DNA of 64,000 nucleotides from Vespula vulgaris. Lineage: Eukaryota; Arthropoda; Insecta; Hymenoptera; Vespidae. This document shows positions 1 through 12,535 of the stretch, piece by piece. Each line of letters starts with the position of its first letter. Positions within the stretch are counted from its first letter, which is position 1. The stretch lies in the NCBI RefSeq assembly GCF_905475345.1, contig NC_066589.1, positions 5,052,501-5,116,500 on the forward strand. The letters run 5' to 3'. The notes under the pieces were generated by a model. The model saw only the letters and a list, made by a program, of their open reading frames with translations, had not been told where the DNA came from and made no database searches. The position numbers and the translations under genes were made by a program.

Positions 1-1742
1 TCAGCCCTTACTCTTCACCCCTTACCCTTCAACCCGTTGGCCTCTCACCGTTCCCATGCTTTAGCACCAACAAAGAGGGATTTCCATGTATCCTACGTAC
101 ATACATATGTAGCTATAGGCTTACCACTACTCTCATCCCTTGCAATTGGAGCGATCTGGAGGATGCGAATGTCCGCCATTTAGCGAAGCAATGTTCGCCT
201 TTGCTCGAGTATAATTAACTTCGTTTAACGATTCCTCGCGTTATGCGTTAACTCTATGAAAGGTACGGAGTTGTCAGTCGCGAAGCAATCGTTGGCAGTG
301 CTTCTGTTAGATATCTCAGATTGAATGCCTCAGGCATTATACCAAGATCATTTTAAATCGCAAAACTTTCTCTGATCTTTCCAATTACTCGCAGACATCA
401 TCCAGTTTAATTCGTATTAATCGTTTATACGTATCTCGCCGAAAGATCGCTTCTTTTCTCTCTTTTAAGATTTAATCGTCGTGATTGAATTTTTAGAAAA
501 TGTAGAATGTACCGAGTAAGTTGGTGATTCATGAATGAAATATTAATTATTAAATATATCGTAACTGTATTGTTACTTAAATAGTTCTTAAATATATTGC
601 GAATATGTTGAGATCTTTCTTTGTACATATATATTGTTCTTTTTTTTTCTTTTCTTTTTATTTTTTACGAATCAATCAGTTTAATTAGGATCTCTCTATA
701 AGGAGTTCAAACGTGGCTCGATCTTATTTCGAAAAGAGAATCGAGTTTACTCCAACGATTTCTCTGTTCCATCTGATAAATGCCGTTTGGCTGCACGTCG
801 TGACGAATAAACGGAGACTTGTTAATTTAAGGCTGGAAGGAACTGGCTATTTCGGATCGAAGATAAAGCCGGATCCTTTTTAAAGCGAGCCGAATAAACT
901 CCGGGGAATTAAACGGGAGTGACTTTGTGAATTCGCCGAAGTTTCGAAACAGATATCACCGTTAATTATTAATTAAAAATATTTTGTCGAATATTTCGTT
1001 CGTGCATTTTCTTATTTTATTTTATTTTCTTCTATCATTAAATTTTATTTTACTTTGCGTATAACAATTTGATTACAAAGTTAATAAATTAGATAGATCA
1101 GTTTAATATTGATAAATAATTCACAGTATTATTTTCTACAATATTATCTTAACCCATTACTGTTCCAATATTATTTAACACCATTACTAATATCTAAACA
1201 ACAATAGAAAATTCATATTTCATTTCTTTCTTATTCCTTTTTAATTATAATTCTTTCTTTTCTTTTCTTTTCTTTTCTTTTCTATTTTCTTCTCATTAAA
1301 AAATTTCATTAAAATAAATTTCGTCATAATTTATTTTCTTGTATATCCTAATATGTCTAAATACTATTTAACTTTATTACTAAAGTGTACACATGTTTGC
1401 CACAATGGGATAAGATTGTCGGTCAGATAGATCAAATGGTGCTTTCGATTTGATACACACGTCACGTTCGTTGGATCATTTCCACTGTATTCGATAAGAA
1501 CATGGACTCGGTGAAAATCATTGGTGGGACGATTCCGGAAAGAGTGACGCGAGGTGAAATATCATGGTAGAGATATCGCGAACCCCAAGGCGGTAAGCTG
1601 ATAATCTCCAGAAGGAGAAATATTCTCCTCAGGGTTTGAACGTCACATTACTTTGATATAACGTGGTATTACCTCTTTATGGCGGCCTTCGACCGACGAA
1701 CCCGCGAGCGTTTGCGTTTGTGAGTGTTGCTTATCTATCTTG

Positions 1743-1743
<1 letters not shown>
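1..1743. other. no gene seen
   Basis: AT-rich unique DNA with T-runs and a short (TTTTC)n near 1256-1280. The only frame over 60 codons is random-looking. Confidence 0.6.
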
Positions 1744-1791
<48 letters not shown>

Positions 1792-2014
1792 TATATGTAT
1801 ATATAAAACTATCGTCTTTACTTTCATAAGTGTCACAATATAAACCAGAAATATAATTTGTTATAGCCGATGAAGATGAACTCATCAAAATGAGAAGAAA
1901 TATATTATTGAATGATAAACTTTAATTTTGTCTTAAAAAATTTGTTCTTTTTTTTTTTAATCTCACAAGATTAATTGTATTTTTAAAGTTTGTAATCTTT
2001 CATTTTCTTTGAAA

Positions 2015-2054
<40 letters not shown>
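1744..2054. repeat. two (AT)n microsatellites
   Basis: Perfect AT runs occupy 1744-1788 and 2017-2054. The 230 bp between them is AT-rich with no feature. Confidence 0.9.
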
Positions 2055-2056
<2 letters not shown>

Positions 2057-2190
2057 TTTCTAACCATAAGAAAGGATCTATATAGTATGGAAAGCTTATC
2101 GTCCTCTAAATGTTAGAGTGAAATTTGCTGAGTTTACCAAAGTGTGGATACATCTATGTATTCGGTCCACCGTATCTGAGAATTTCTGGG

Positions 2191-2200
2191 CGAAAGAGAA

Positions 2201-2241
<41 letters not shown>
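2191..2241. repeat. (AG)n microsatellite
   Basis: An AG run with one CAG and one GGG interruption. Confidence 0.9.
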
Positions 2242-2242
<1 letters not shown>

Positions 2243-3481
2243 GATACTACTATAGTTTCCAAATTAGTTAGTCACAATAATTTGGGTAGCCAAGTCCATT
2301 GGACTTTCCTAGTTTCAACTGAATACACCAGCTTATGCCGTTGTTTCGTTTTCCTCTGTTATACAGAAATGTGTAGAATCCTTTGAAAATTGTTAAGTAT
2401 TATTAGAGTGTTTTTAAAAGTCGTATTAACTATTTTTTCTCTTTTTTATTTTTATTTTTTTTTTATTAATATAAATATAACAGAAAACGAAATTAACAAA
2501 AGTTAACAAAAAGTTTCTAATGCTAATATACATAAATCGTAACTTTCGTACGAAACATACGTACGATTGATAAAAGTATTACAGAAGCCACGTAAGCATC
2601 TAAAAACAGAGAAAGAAAGAATGAAAGAGAGAGAGAGAGAGAGACAGAGAGAGAGAAATATGAGGACGATAGTTTTTAATATATTCTTTCCGAAAGGAGA
2701 AAGCTTCGCGAAGCTCTCAAGAAAATCACATTTCCTTAGTATTAGAAATGCTTTCAGAATAAGATATATCCTCGGGCCTCTCTCTTTCTCTTTCTCTCTC
2801 CCTCTCTCTCTCTCTGTTGTCGCGAAGAATACTTTTCCGACGAGACACATTTTGAGTTGAAAAGAACGTGGTTCTTATATTCGATAGACAAAATCGATTT
2901 TTATCATCGAAGACGATCAAAGATTTTATTTTACGCATATAAATCAATTCTTTTTTTTTTTTTTGATTCTTTTTTCTTCCTTATTTTTTTCTTTTTTCAT
3001 ACGAATAAGATTTCCTCGATGAATTTTTCATATACTTTCTCTTTCTTTCTTTCTTTTTTCCCCCTTTATCCTTGTCTTTTCTTTTCTTTTCTTTTTTTTT
3101 TTGTTCCTTTTATAAACAGATATGTTGATTTTCGTTTGAAGGAAATAAGTGTAGATATATACGCGAGCGTGTTTGTGTGTGCGTGGGTTTAAAAAATCTA
3201 ATTAAAATCGTGCTACCTCTTTTGTGTTCTTTTAGCACATATGCATATACGGTGACCCATTTTAATTTACAAACGAATATATTATGAAAGGTTTGCTTTT
3301 TCTTTTTCATCCCCTTCCTTCCCTCTCGTTTTCCTCACCTTTTCCCATCCACCCTTCTTTACATTTTATTTTCTCATTCGAGCATAGATACTTTTTTAAA
3401 ATATACTCGCTTGTCATAATAAATTGGGTCATCTCGTCTACGCGTTCATCATCAACGTCTAATCGTTCATTCTTTTACTTT
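2242..3481. other. pyrimidine-rich spacer
   Basis: Apart from the AG/TC runs already listed, this is T-rich and CT-rich on the + strand (2950-3110 is nearly all pyrimidine). The frames here are Phe/Ser translations of those tracts. Confidence 0.6.
2626..2815. repeat. (AG)n at 2626-2656 and (TC)n at 2778-2815
   Basis: Two complementary dinucleotide runs lie 120 bp apart in opposite sense. The sequence between them is unique and shows no gene. Confidence 0.85.
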
Positions 3482-3761
3482 TTAACCCTTTACACTCCTA
3501 CGTCGAGTGTGACTCGACATCAGTCGTGAGTTTTTATCTCAGGAGCTCCTTTCTAAGATTGTACCTTGAAAATTGTTTCAAGGGATATCATACATTTGAA
3601 AATTACAAAATACAACAATAGTGTAAATAAAACTAACATTTAATTGGATTTGTTTCTTCTTTTATTTATTTAGATGAAATCAATTTCAAATAAAACGCTT
3701 AAAAGCGTTGGGAGTTGCTGGGAATAAAATTGAAATATAATTCGGAGTGCTAAAGGGTTAA
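3482..3761. mobile_element. piggyBac-like MITE with TTAA target duplications
   Basis: A 272-bp non-autonomous element (3486-3757) is flanked on both sides by TTAA (3482-3485 and 3758-3761). The left end reads CCCTTTACACTCC and the right end, reverse-complemented, reads CCCTTTAGCACTCC, so the terminal repeats match except for one inserted base. TTAA duplication with ends starting CCC is the known hallmark of piggyBac-superfamily elements. The inside has no transposase reading frame, only AT-rich sequence and a short hairpin near each end. It is thus a deletion-type MITE that would need a transposase from elsewhere. Intact ends and duplications suggest it is not very old. Confidence 0.85.
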
Positions 3762-4382
3762 ACGATATTAGTTCTGTACGTTCTTTTCAATATCCAATGT
3801 TCGCAAATATTTTTTTTATTTTAAATTAGTTTGTATATATAGATTATCTACGTATATGCGAACATTCGTTTGCTAATATCGTGGTTCATGGTTTTTATCA
3901 TGACGGCAAACGACGTCAAACGTTAGGCCGAAAGTCTTTTGGTCAGAAGCGAATAAGAGTTTCGGTGGGTTCGTCAGATAAGCTAACAAATGTCCCCAAT
4001 GAATAATAATAAGTGGCCCGGTCCAATTTGTATTGCATTTACATCGGACAACGTCTTGACTGTAATTTATATGCCTGACTTGGAACCACCGTTCTCCTTT
4101 CGTTCCTCGCATTCGTGCCTTCCTCGGATCCTCTCGACTTTGCCGATAACATCAAATTAAGCCTGTTTTTGTCGGACTCGTCTTTCTACGCACGTCGCTC
4201 GCGTTAACTTCCGAGTTATGCATGCAAGTATTTATGTATATGTGTGTCGTATACGTGTTTGTGTGCATATAATGCATACATGGAATATAGTAAATTGAAT
4301 CAAAAGATATTTCAGATATTTTGTAAATGTTGACAAATATTTTTCAAACTATCCAAAGAGATATTATATAATATTATACAAT
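3762..4382. other. no gene seen
   Basis: Unique sequence between the MITE and the 219-bp array. Positions 3870-4210 are somewhat richer in CpG. A 79-codon minus frame there shows no domain I know. Confidence 0.5.
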
Positions 4383-4900
4383 GTAAAAAAAAAAAAAAAG
4401 GGAATTTTAAAGAAAAAATAACAGAAAAATGTAATCATTTGTATGAAACAAATGGAAACATTTGTTAAAGCAATTTAAAAGAGAAACAAGAAACAAAGAA
4501 ATTGAAAAAGAAGAATGTGAGAAATTTGTTCATAGAGTTCTGAGGAAAAGGAAGTATGAAAAGAGAAAATTAATGTAGGATGTGAGTTGGTACTGTTTAA
4601 AAAAAAAAAAAAAAAGAAAAAAGGGAAGGAAAATAAACAATGAAAAAATGTAATTATTTGTATGGAACAAATAGAAACATTTATTGAAGCTATTTAAAAA
4701 TAAAAAAAGGAGACAGAGAGAGAATGTGAAAAACTTCTACATAGAATTCTAAGATAAATGAAATATGGAAAGAGGAAATTAATGTAGAATGTGAATTAGT
4801 ACTATTATAAGTAAAATCATATATGAAACAAATAGAAACTTATAGAAATTTATTAAAACATTATTTAAAAAATAAAAAATTGAAAAAGTGTACACGCAAT
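4383..4900. repeat. diverged tandem array, unit about 219 bp
   Basis: Two full units and a partial third are visible. The segment GTAATCATTTGTATGAAACA at 4431 recurs with a few changes at 4650, and its tail TATGAAACAAATAGAAAC recurs at 4822. Units 1 and 2 align over their whole length, including the shared block AATTAATGTAGRATGTGARTT near 4568 and 4778. Each full unit starts with an A-run of 15-18 bases. No open frame is kept. Confidence 0.85.
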
Positions 4901-5187
4901 GAAAGAATGAATGAATGAACGGATGCATACATTTCGTAGACATATGGAGTTAAGATAAATATTAATTTTTTCTTTCTTTCTTTCTTTTAACTTGGTAAGA
5001 GACATGTGTTAGATTTTTTGACAGGTTTTTATTTCAAGTCAGTATTTTTAAATTCGGTATGATCAGAGTCATCGATTGTCGTTAGAATAGTTAGAATGAT
5101 CACAAATTATTGACAAAGTCTTGAGAAAAAAAAGAAAATGAAATCATTGTTGCCTTATTTATCTTATCTCTAAGATATTAAATATAT

Positions 5188-5223
5188 TATTATTATTGTT
5201 ATTATTATTATTATTATTATTAT
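5188..5223. repeat. (ATT)n trinucleotide repeat
   Basis: About twelve ATT units with one GTT variant. Confidence 0.9.
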
Positions 5224-5399
5224 CGCGATATCGTTATCGCGACGTCAGTAAGTTTTCGTTGTGATTTAGTTTATCAATTTAAAAATCGAAAAAAATCTTT
5301 CTTTTTTCTCCCCTCTTTTTTTTTTTTTTTTAATAAAAAAGGGAAAAAAGAAGAAAAAAAAAGATTGCAATCACGTAGAGCGCGCTTTTATCGAGTGTA

Positions 5400-5765
5400 A
5401 TTTCAGTTAGCATAAATTTGCAAAGTATCGGATAATAGGATGATTCTGCTGACATAATGTAACCGAGAAAAGGGTGTAATCGGCAAAGTCGTTTAATTAA
5501 ATTGGCGGAAAGGATGGATTCATTGGACCGTTAGGTGGTCATACTCTAGCAGCGTGCAGCGCATGAATTCAATATGGCTCTGTGTAGAACCGGTCTATGT
5601 AGTAGTAGTAAATGTGCATGCGCGTCTGTTCCACGGCCGATGCGGGACATTATTGTCTTATCGATTCACCAAAACCATTCTCATGTAGGTATATCTCATT
5701 GTCAGCCTCCGGCACGTTACGTTACGCGGCTGGTTTCCGGTAATCGTAACGAAACGTGCTGACTT
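5400..5765. promoter_or_regulatory. non-repetitive island, possible regulatory DNA
   Basis: A more GC-rich, repeat-free stretch in a repeat-filled background. It contains the homeodomain-type block TTTAATTAAATTGG at 5492 and the CpG-bearing segment GTTACGTTACGCGG near 5719. No coding frame is convincing. The regulatory role is inference from composition and motif type. Confidence 0.2.
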
Positions 5766-5848
5766 GTTAATCTTGTTAATAATATATATATCTTAATTTC
5801 GTATTTGGAAGGTTTCTATTTACTGATAAGAATAACAAAAGGAGAGAG

Positions 5849-5850
<2 letters not shown>

Positions 5851-5889
<39 letters not shown>
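5851..5889. repeat. (AT)n microsatellite
   Basis: A perfect AT run of about 39 bp. Confidence 0.95.
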
Positions 5890-5892
<3 letters not shown>

Positions 5893-6930
5893 TCATATTT
5901 TCATAAATTGATAAAAGTTAAATCAATTGTATAAAAGGCACGAACCATATGAGCTATATTTTTTTCTTTTTTTCTTTTTCTTTCTTTTTTTTTAATATAT
6001 ATGTAGAATCTCCTGGAATATCGTGTTAGCTTATTATACCAGATAAAAATGTGTCAATGTTTTTATAAGAAATTCGATGGACTACTTCGAGCTCGGAATT
6101 AATCGCTTCTTTTTTTTTTACATATATACTGGTTTGGTTTCTTTTTCTGCTATTTTTTTTTTCTTTCTTATCTCGTTAAAAATATGTCGATCGTTGGTAA
6201 AATGTTTCTCTCGTTGATTCGCTACTAAAGCTGTTTTCCTTTAATTTTCTATCGATTTCAATACGTACGAAAGAAAGAGCACGGTGAGTAGGATCGACGG
6301 TGAAGAAGTTTCCTCAACTTTTCTCCGGTCAGATATTTATTCCAAGTTCCAAGATACTACGGAAGTACTTCTCCAAGTAACCACGGTAACAGTAAGTAAG
6401 AGTCGAGATATATCGAGAAAACTCGATAATTGACCATCGTGTTTTTGTAAGAAGTTGGATGGACTCTTTCTCCGGTTTGAGAATTAATCATTCTCTTTTC
6501 TTTTTCTTCTCTTCTCTTTTCTTTTTTATCTTTTTCTTTTTCTTTACTATATTATTTTGAACAGTTTAACGAAAGAGAGAGAGAGAGAGAGAAAGAGAAA
6601 GAGAAAGAGAGAGAGAAGAGGTTTTTGTTCTTTTTTTTTTGTTTTTTAATTCTCGCGAACAGATTTTCGAAGATATTTTTTATTTTGTTTCTCTTTTTTC
6701 TTTTTTTTTTTGTATATATATCTATATATACAGGAGACGAAGTATAGGTAAGTTGAATAAAAAAATGGCCGCTAAAAGCTCCCGGGATAATTACGATCGG
6801 CGAAAAACGAGTTCGAAGCCGATAACGGGCCGTTCTAAACGCAAGAGTAGGTATCGCGAATGGTACGAATGAGAGGATTAATCTTTCGAATCTATTCGCT
6901 GGGATTTATAACCGGGAATAGGGCAAACCA
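5890..6930. other. no gene seen
   Basis: T-rich spacer with an (AG)n tract. TCCTCAACTTTTCTCCGGTC near 6311 lies in a short unique patch. No frame is supported. Confidence 0.55.
6571..6619. repeat. (AG)n with AAAG interruptions
   Basis: AG dinucleotide tract containing GAAA variants. Confidence 0.9.
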
Positions 6931-7083
6931 GAACGGAGCAGAGCGGAAGAGAGCAGAGCAGAGCAGAGCAAAATAAAGCAGAGCAGAGCAAAAACAGAAC
7001 AGAACAGAATAGAACAGAACAGAGCAGAACAAAACAGAACAGAACAGAGCAGAACAGAACAAAATAGAGCCAGAGCAGAAACA
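6931..7083. repeat. pentanucleotide array (AGAGC/AGAAC)n
   Basis: About 150 bp of 5-bp units alternate mainly between AGAGC and AGAAC, with AAAAC and AAATA variants. The array is interrupted, so it is unlikely to slip freely. A multiple of three is not kept, and open frames across it are by-products. Confidence 0.9.
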
Positions 7084-8439
7084 GTATACCAAGCCAGGGC
7101 ACAAAATTAAAATCGTCGATAGACCATCCCTCGGAGAAAAATCTTCATTCGGTTTTGTCCATTCGGCAAGTGGAATTGGGGGTTTTAACGATGCAACTGA
7201 AAAAAAGCCTATTTCGTTGGCCAATTTGCGCGGGTTATTTAATTCAACTGTGAGTTTCGAATTTATCAAAAAGAGATAAATGAGAAAAGAAGAAGAAGAA
7301 GAAGAATGAAGATGAAAGATGAAAGATGAAGAAGAAGTGATCTTTTTCCCTTTAGGCGTATTTCATAAAAATGATACACGTCTTGTACTTTTCATAATTA
7401 TACATTTAAAAGAAAAAAGAAAAGAATAGTGAAAGAAGAAAAAGGAAAGGAGACGAGAAAGCCAAACGAAACAATATCGCGTTAATTACAAATTAAAAAG
7501 GAAAATATAAAATGGCATGTGCAATATAATCCCGATGCATGCACAAACGCAAAAGAAAATTTAATAATATCAGATTATATCCACATGAATTAATTGGAAA
7601 ACCGAGAATGTATTGGTATAAAAATATGAACGATGTGCTTGCCGAGAGATTGCTTATAGCTCGAGGAGATAGATAGAAAACAATGAGAAAAGATCAAATT
7701 CCCATATGGTGCAAACATCGTCGATCATCTTGCTTATTTTCGTTCATTAGATAAAATCAAGATTTATATTCTTAGTCTGATGCGTTAACACACACACTCG
7801 CGATCACACACACACACACACACACGATCTGTATCTCATTCTCTCTTTCTCTAAAAGTCATGAATTCTGTAGTATTTTAAAATCTAAAAAAAAGACTCGA
7901 CTAACGTCAAATGAAAAAAAAAAATTTCGATTAAAAAATTACAAGTATCGAACTCGTAACAGTTTAACAAATATTTTAAACTGAGTTTACCTTTCGAATA
8001 AAAGAGGGGATAGGATAAGATAAGAAAGGGGAGGATCTTATGGTGGTGGGGATTAGCGTAGGTGTAAGAAGCATATAAGAGTACCGCAAACACAGTGTTT
8101 TCTCGCACGAGTAGAACATAAATTCGTGCATAAACACCTGTACGATCCTTCCTGCGTTCCCTTGAACATAAAGTGCATTGTCCCATGAGAAAGAGAAAGA
8201 GAGAGAGACAGACAGAGAGAGAATTCACGCAGGATTCGCAAGACGAGATAGGACAATGCAAGCCCGGTTCGGTTGGTCGCTCGCACGACGACGCCAATGT
8301 AGCCATCGTTATTGCTACTTTATTGCTCGTAAATCGTTGGAACTGTGTGCATCCTGCCGTTGGAAGGATACGTAGAGAATCGTACACTATCTCTTAACGG
8401 ATGTCTTGCCGATGCATCGCTCGCTAGTCTCTTCGTAAT

Positions 8440-8442
<3 letters not shown>
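7084..8442. other. no gene seen
   Basis: Purine-rich then mixed sequence. The 167-codon minus frame ending at 7884 crosses AG-rich and A-rich tracts and has no recognisable domain. Confidence 0.55.
7787..7825. repeat. (CA)n microsatellite
   Basis: CA run broken once by CTCGCGAT. Confidence 0.9.
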
Positions 8443-8482
<40 letters not shown>

Positions 8483-8628
8483 CTTTTTTCTAAAGCAAGA
8501 CAAAAGAAATTCCATTGCACTGTAAAAGTTCCGTTCTATTCCGTTCGTTCGTTCGTTCATTCGTTCGTTCGTTCGTTCGTTCGTTCGTTCGTTCGTTCGT
8601 TCGGTCGTTCATCCATTTGTTCGTTCGG
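8443..8628. repeat. (CT)n followed by (GTTC)n
   Basis: A pure (CT) run at 8443-8477 is followed 60 bp later by a tetranucleotide GTTC array at 8541-8628 with only a few substitutions. The tetranucleotide carries one CpG per unit on both strands. Confidence 0.9.
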
Positions 8629-9407
8629 ATAATAATTTGTAGGAGACAAGCTGTGCGGTCCTAATTAGTCCTGACTAGTAGTTGGACTGGGTCCTTGTCG
8701 TTTTATCGTTTATCATTTACTATATTCTATAGGACGTGTATATATATATATATATATGTATATATTATATATATATATCCATGTATAGGATAGTTTAAGT
8801 AGAGTAAGTAGAAGTTATAGGAGTTGATATATATTATATCCTTATACTATTTTATTCGATATATTTAATATAGGTGATATATTATTATATTAAGCGATCG
8901 ATTTTTCTTTATTTTTGCGTAAAGTTAAAGTGTCAAAACTCGATATCCTTCGTCAGGTCAGGAAAGTTCTTAAGAGCTTATTTCGTGGATATCGATGGTA
9001 ACGAAGGTAAAGGAGAAACATCAAAAGGCCAAAGGCATTGGGTCAAGGAATTCCAAAGCCATGGCTGCTGCCGAACGAAGTTTCGCTCATGACGGCTCGC
9101 AAGAGAGTTTATGACGCGTCGTAAAGTGGGCCTGCGCGACAGCGAAGTTTCTCTCGCATCCACGATAAAGGTGAGCACGGTCAACGCGATGACTTTTGAC
9201 CAGGAGTTTCTGTACGATACTACACTTACCACTATACCTGCGCGTCAAACTTTTTAAAGAAAAAGGTGAAATGTCTGGAGTAATTTTGTTCGAGTAAAAA
9301 AAAAAGAGAAAAAACGACATTGAAAATTTGTGAATTAATGGATTATCGATTTATTGATCAATTCGTAATTATTTTTTATAATGTCATCATAAATGTATAT
9401 AATTATT

Positions 9408-9420
<13 letters not shown>

Positions 9421-9446
<26 letters not shown>

Positions 9447-9447
9447 T
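9421..9447. repeat. (TG)n microsatellite after (TA)n
   Basis: TA units pass directly into about twelve TG units. Confidence 0.9.
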
Positions 9448-10686
9448 TATCAATATTATTAAAAAATCTAAATGATGAAGATTTATCGATAATCTACAAT
9501 AATTGAGGATTATTGTTTTTCTTTTTTTTTCTTTTCCCTTTTCCTTTTTTTTTTATTATTGTTATTATTTTTAACACGATTCTTCTCTACGAAGGACAAA
9601 CGTCCTTTGTCCTTTCTTCTCTTCATCTGCCCTTTACCGCGAAACGACTGGTTCACGATTATGCTCGCAAAGTGTGTAGGCGTGTTTTGTATATGCCATC
9701 ATCGAGAAGACCCTCCTGAGACGATCGCGAACGTCTCGAAAACGACGAACGTCTGATTTACGACGCGCGTGAATTTCACCCAACGAAGTTTCGTATTACC
9801 AAAGAGACCCCACGGATCCGTCATGAACCGATCAACCATTTTATTTTTTTTTTATTTTTTTATTCTTTTTCTTTTTTCTTTTTTTTTTATTTTTATTTTT
9901 TTCCTAGAACTTCGAAAGGAAATAGAATGTAAATATGCGCGATTCAGAAAATGTATGTTCGATTTACGAGTTTCGCAAAATTTGTCGTTCACTTTTGAAA
10001 TGTCAGTCAGTCAATAATGTAAATCATCTCGATCGTATTCATATCATCGATATCGTATACTTTAAAATTCTCGGCAAGATTGAGTTACGAGAAGTAGAAG
10101 GATTTTTTTGTATACCGAGTCAAATTTTTATATCTTTGGAATCATAATTTTTATATCTTTGAATCTATGATAAACCAGTATTAAAAAGATCAATCAATAT
10201 CATAAAAATTCAAGTAATATATGAAATGTAATAGGGAGAAAAAAATGTATATTTAATATTTACTATAAGATCGTTGTACGATCTATATATATATATACTG
10301 TTTTAACAGTTTATTAAGCTATCGAAAGAAATTATCAGAAAAAAATCTTCTTAAAAATTGCTTCGAAAGTATACGTGTATGTTTATTTTATATATATATT
10401 TAAAGCAGAAAAAATTAAGTCAGAAAAAGAGAGAGATAGAGTGGTCGAATATAAATTAAGAATATAAATTATATTATAATGTAAAAAGCCTAACTAACGA
10501 AATATAATCACTATAAAATGGAAGATATATCGTAACGTCTACTTAAACATATTTCGTAAGTTATAATTCATATATTGTATACAAGATATCTGCAATTTTA
10601 CGTTGCTACGTTTATATCAATGATTTACGATTTGATGGGAATATCAATGAATTCAATGCAAAGAGCGTAGCTCTTTCGTTCGAAAA

Positions 10687-10733
10687 AGTAGTAGTAATAA
10701 TAATAGTAGTAGTGGTAGTAGTAGAGTAGTAAG
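10687..10733. repeat. (AGT)n imperfect trinucleotide repeat
   Basis: Mixed AGT, AAT and GGT units over about 45 bp. Confidence 0.85.
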
Positions 10734-10839
10734 AGAAGGAGGAGTAGGAGAAAGAAAAGGGGAGGATCACGAATATTAATTCGGTCGAGAGTTCGGTCAA
10801 TTTTTCATAAAATTTTCCGTGCTTCTTTTAACCTTCTTT

Positions 10840-11160
10840 TAAGCTTCCCGCAGAGTACACCTCGAACCAATTGAAATGGTTGGGTCTTCGTTCGGGTCTC
10901 GTTTGGGCCTCGTTCGGACCCACCGACTACGTCCGATCGCGAGCTAAAATATTATTGCCAATAAAAACCTCCATTATTATTTATGGCGGTGAACTCGATC
11001 CGCGGGATACTTATCTGCAGGACGGCGCGACTAATGTCGTTCCATGTTGTACGACGAAATAAAATGGCACGTCCGTGGGGCCGGCAAGCCGACCCCGTTA
11101 CGTGATATCGCGCAAATTAAATTAGACGGCTGTTCTCACGCTGCCGCTTCGTATTTTTTT
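10840..11160. promoter_or_regulatory. non-repetitive island, possible regulatory DNA
   Basis: This segment has higher GC and no simple repeats. It holds TTTATGG (10980; caudal/Abd-B-like), TTATCT (11011; GATA-type, reversed) and AATTAAATTA (11115; homeodomain-type). A 63-codon frame here shows no known domain. Confidence 0.2.
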
Positions 11161-11898
11161 TGACACCCGATATATGTATATACACAGGTACGGCAGCAAT
11201 TCTGACGATCTGCTCGAAATATGCGAAAAAAAAGGAAACGTAAAAAAATAGAAAAAAAAATTGCGTTTCGTTTGTACCGAGGAGTTGTGATCTTTCTTTT
11301 TCTTTTTTTTTTGTTTCTCTTTCTCTCTTCTCTTTCCTCTTTTTCTCTCGAATTTCTGAAATTTAGAAAAAATATAATTGAAATTATTTGGAATCGTTAT
11401 TGAATCTCTTGCATTATAATCATTTTTCCAATTAGTCTTCTCTTTGATACGGTTCTCACAGTTGTCAATAAAACTGTTTTCACGATAATTTGTTTAATTA
11501 ACCAAATGAAGTGTTTACTAGACAATAACGATGATCTCATAACGCGAACGATTCGAAGCGACCACGCCGCCATTAATATTTCACGACTTGGATATCGATC
11601 GAATTCTTTACAATTAAAAAAAAAAAATATATATATATATATATATATGAAACAAAATAAAACAAAAAACAAGACACATAAAAAAAGAAGGAAAGAAAAT
11701 AAAGAAGATTAGAATTAATCCTTTTCGATAGATTGAAAACGAGTAAAAAATACAAAATCCACGATTGCGTTGATTCAAAAATCAAAGATTCCTTTTAACA
11801 ATAGTATTGATATAAATAGAATATAGACAACAGCTGAATATAGACACAGACATGATAGAGGATGACAAAGATAGAGAAAGATAGAAATAGATAGATAG

Positions 11899-11985
11899 AT
11901 AAAGAGAGAGAGAGAGAGAGAGAAACATTTCGGTAACGAAGCCGAGGCAAGCCGACCGACCGACCGACCGACCGACCGACCGACC
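11899..11985. repeat. (AG)n followed by (CGAC)n
   Basis: A short GATA/AG tract leads to eight perfect CGAC units at 11952-11985, a CpG-dense tetranucleotide repeat. Confidence 0.9.
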
Positions 11986-12535
11986 CCTCCGAATTAATTC
12001 GTTCTCGTTTACACGCAATTTCAGTCTGGAGATTGCGCACCGTGCCTATGGCGTTGCCGCGGACGTTTGTTCGTGACCGCTTCATTTTATCCACTATCGA
12101 AATAAAATGATTTATTGCCGTTCGTAGTGCCATCGCTGTTATTTCCCTCGCTTATCGATCCGACGAATTCGATATCCGACATACGGCCTCGTTCGAAGCA
12201 TACGTAAATCGAGAAAACTGTTAAGGAAATCAGTTTCCAATCGAAATATTTAAATATCGTCATCGAATTAAAATTTGATCTTCTTCTTCTTCTTATTTAA
12301 GAAAAATGATAAAAAAGAAAATGGATAAAAAAAAATAAAAATCTATCCGTATTTAATAATACATCATACATTCGATATGAGCTCTTATGCATCTCTTGTC
12401 CGCCATCTTTTTCTTTGTCTCTTCTTTATCCCTCTTCCATCTTATTGTTAGAACATTCTGACGAATTCCCAGACGGAAGGCACACGCCGAAGGGAGCGAC
12501 TTCATAAATTCTTCCGCGTTCACTACTATCTTACG

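Noticed and set aside
8640..8700. GACAAG...CTTGTC hairpin as a possible miRNA precursor
   Set aside because: The arms pair over only short segments with large bulges, and no known miRNA sequence is present.
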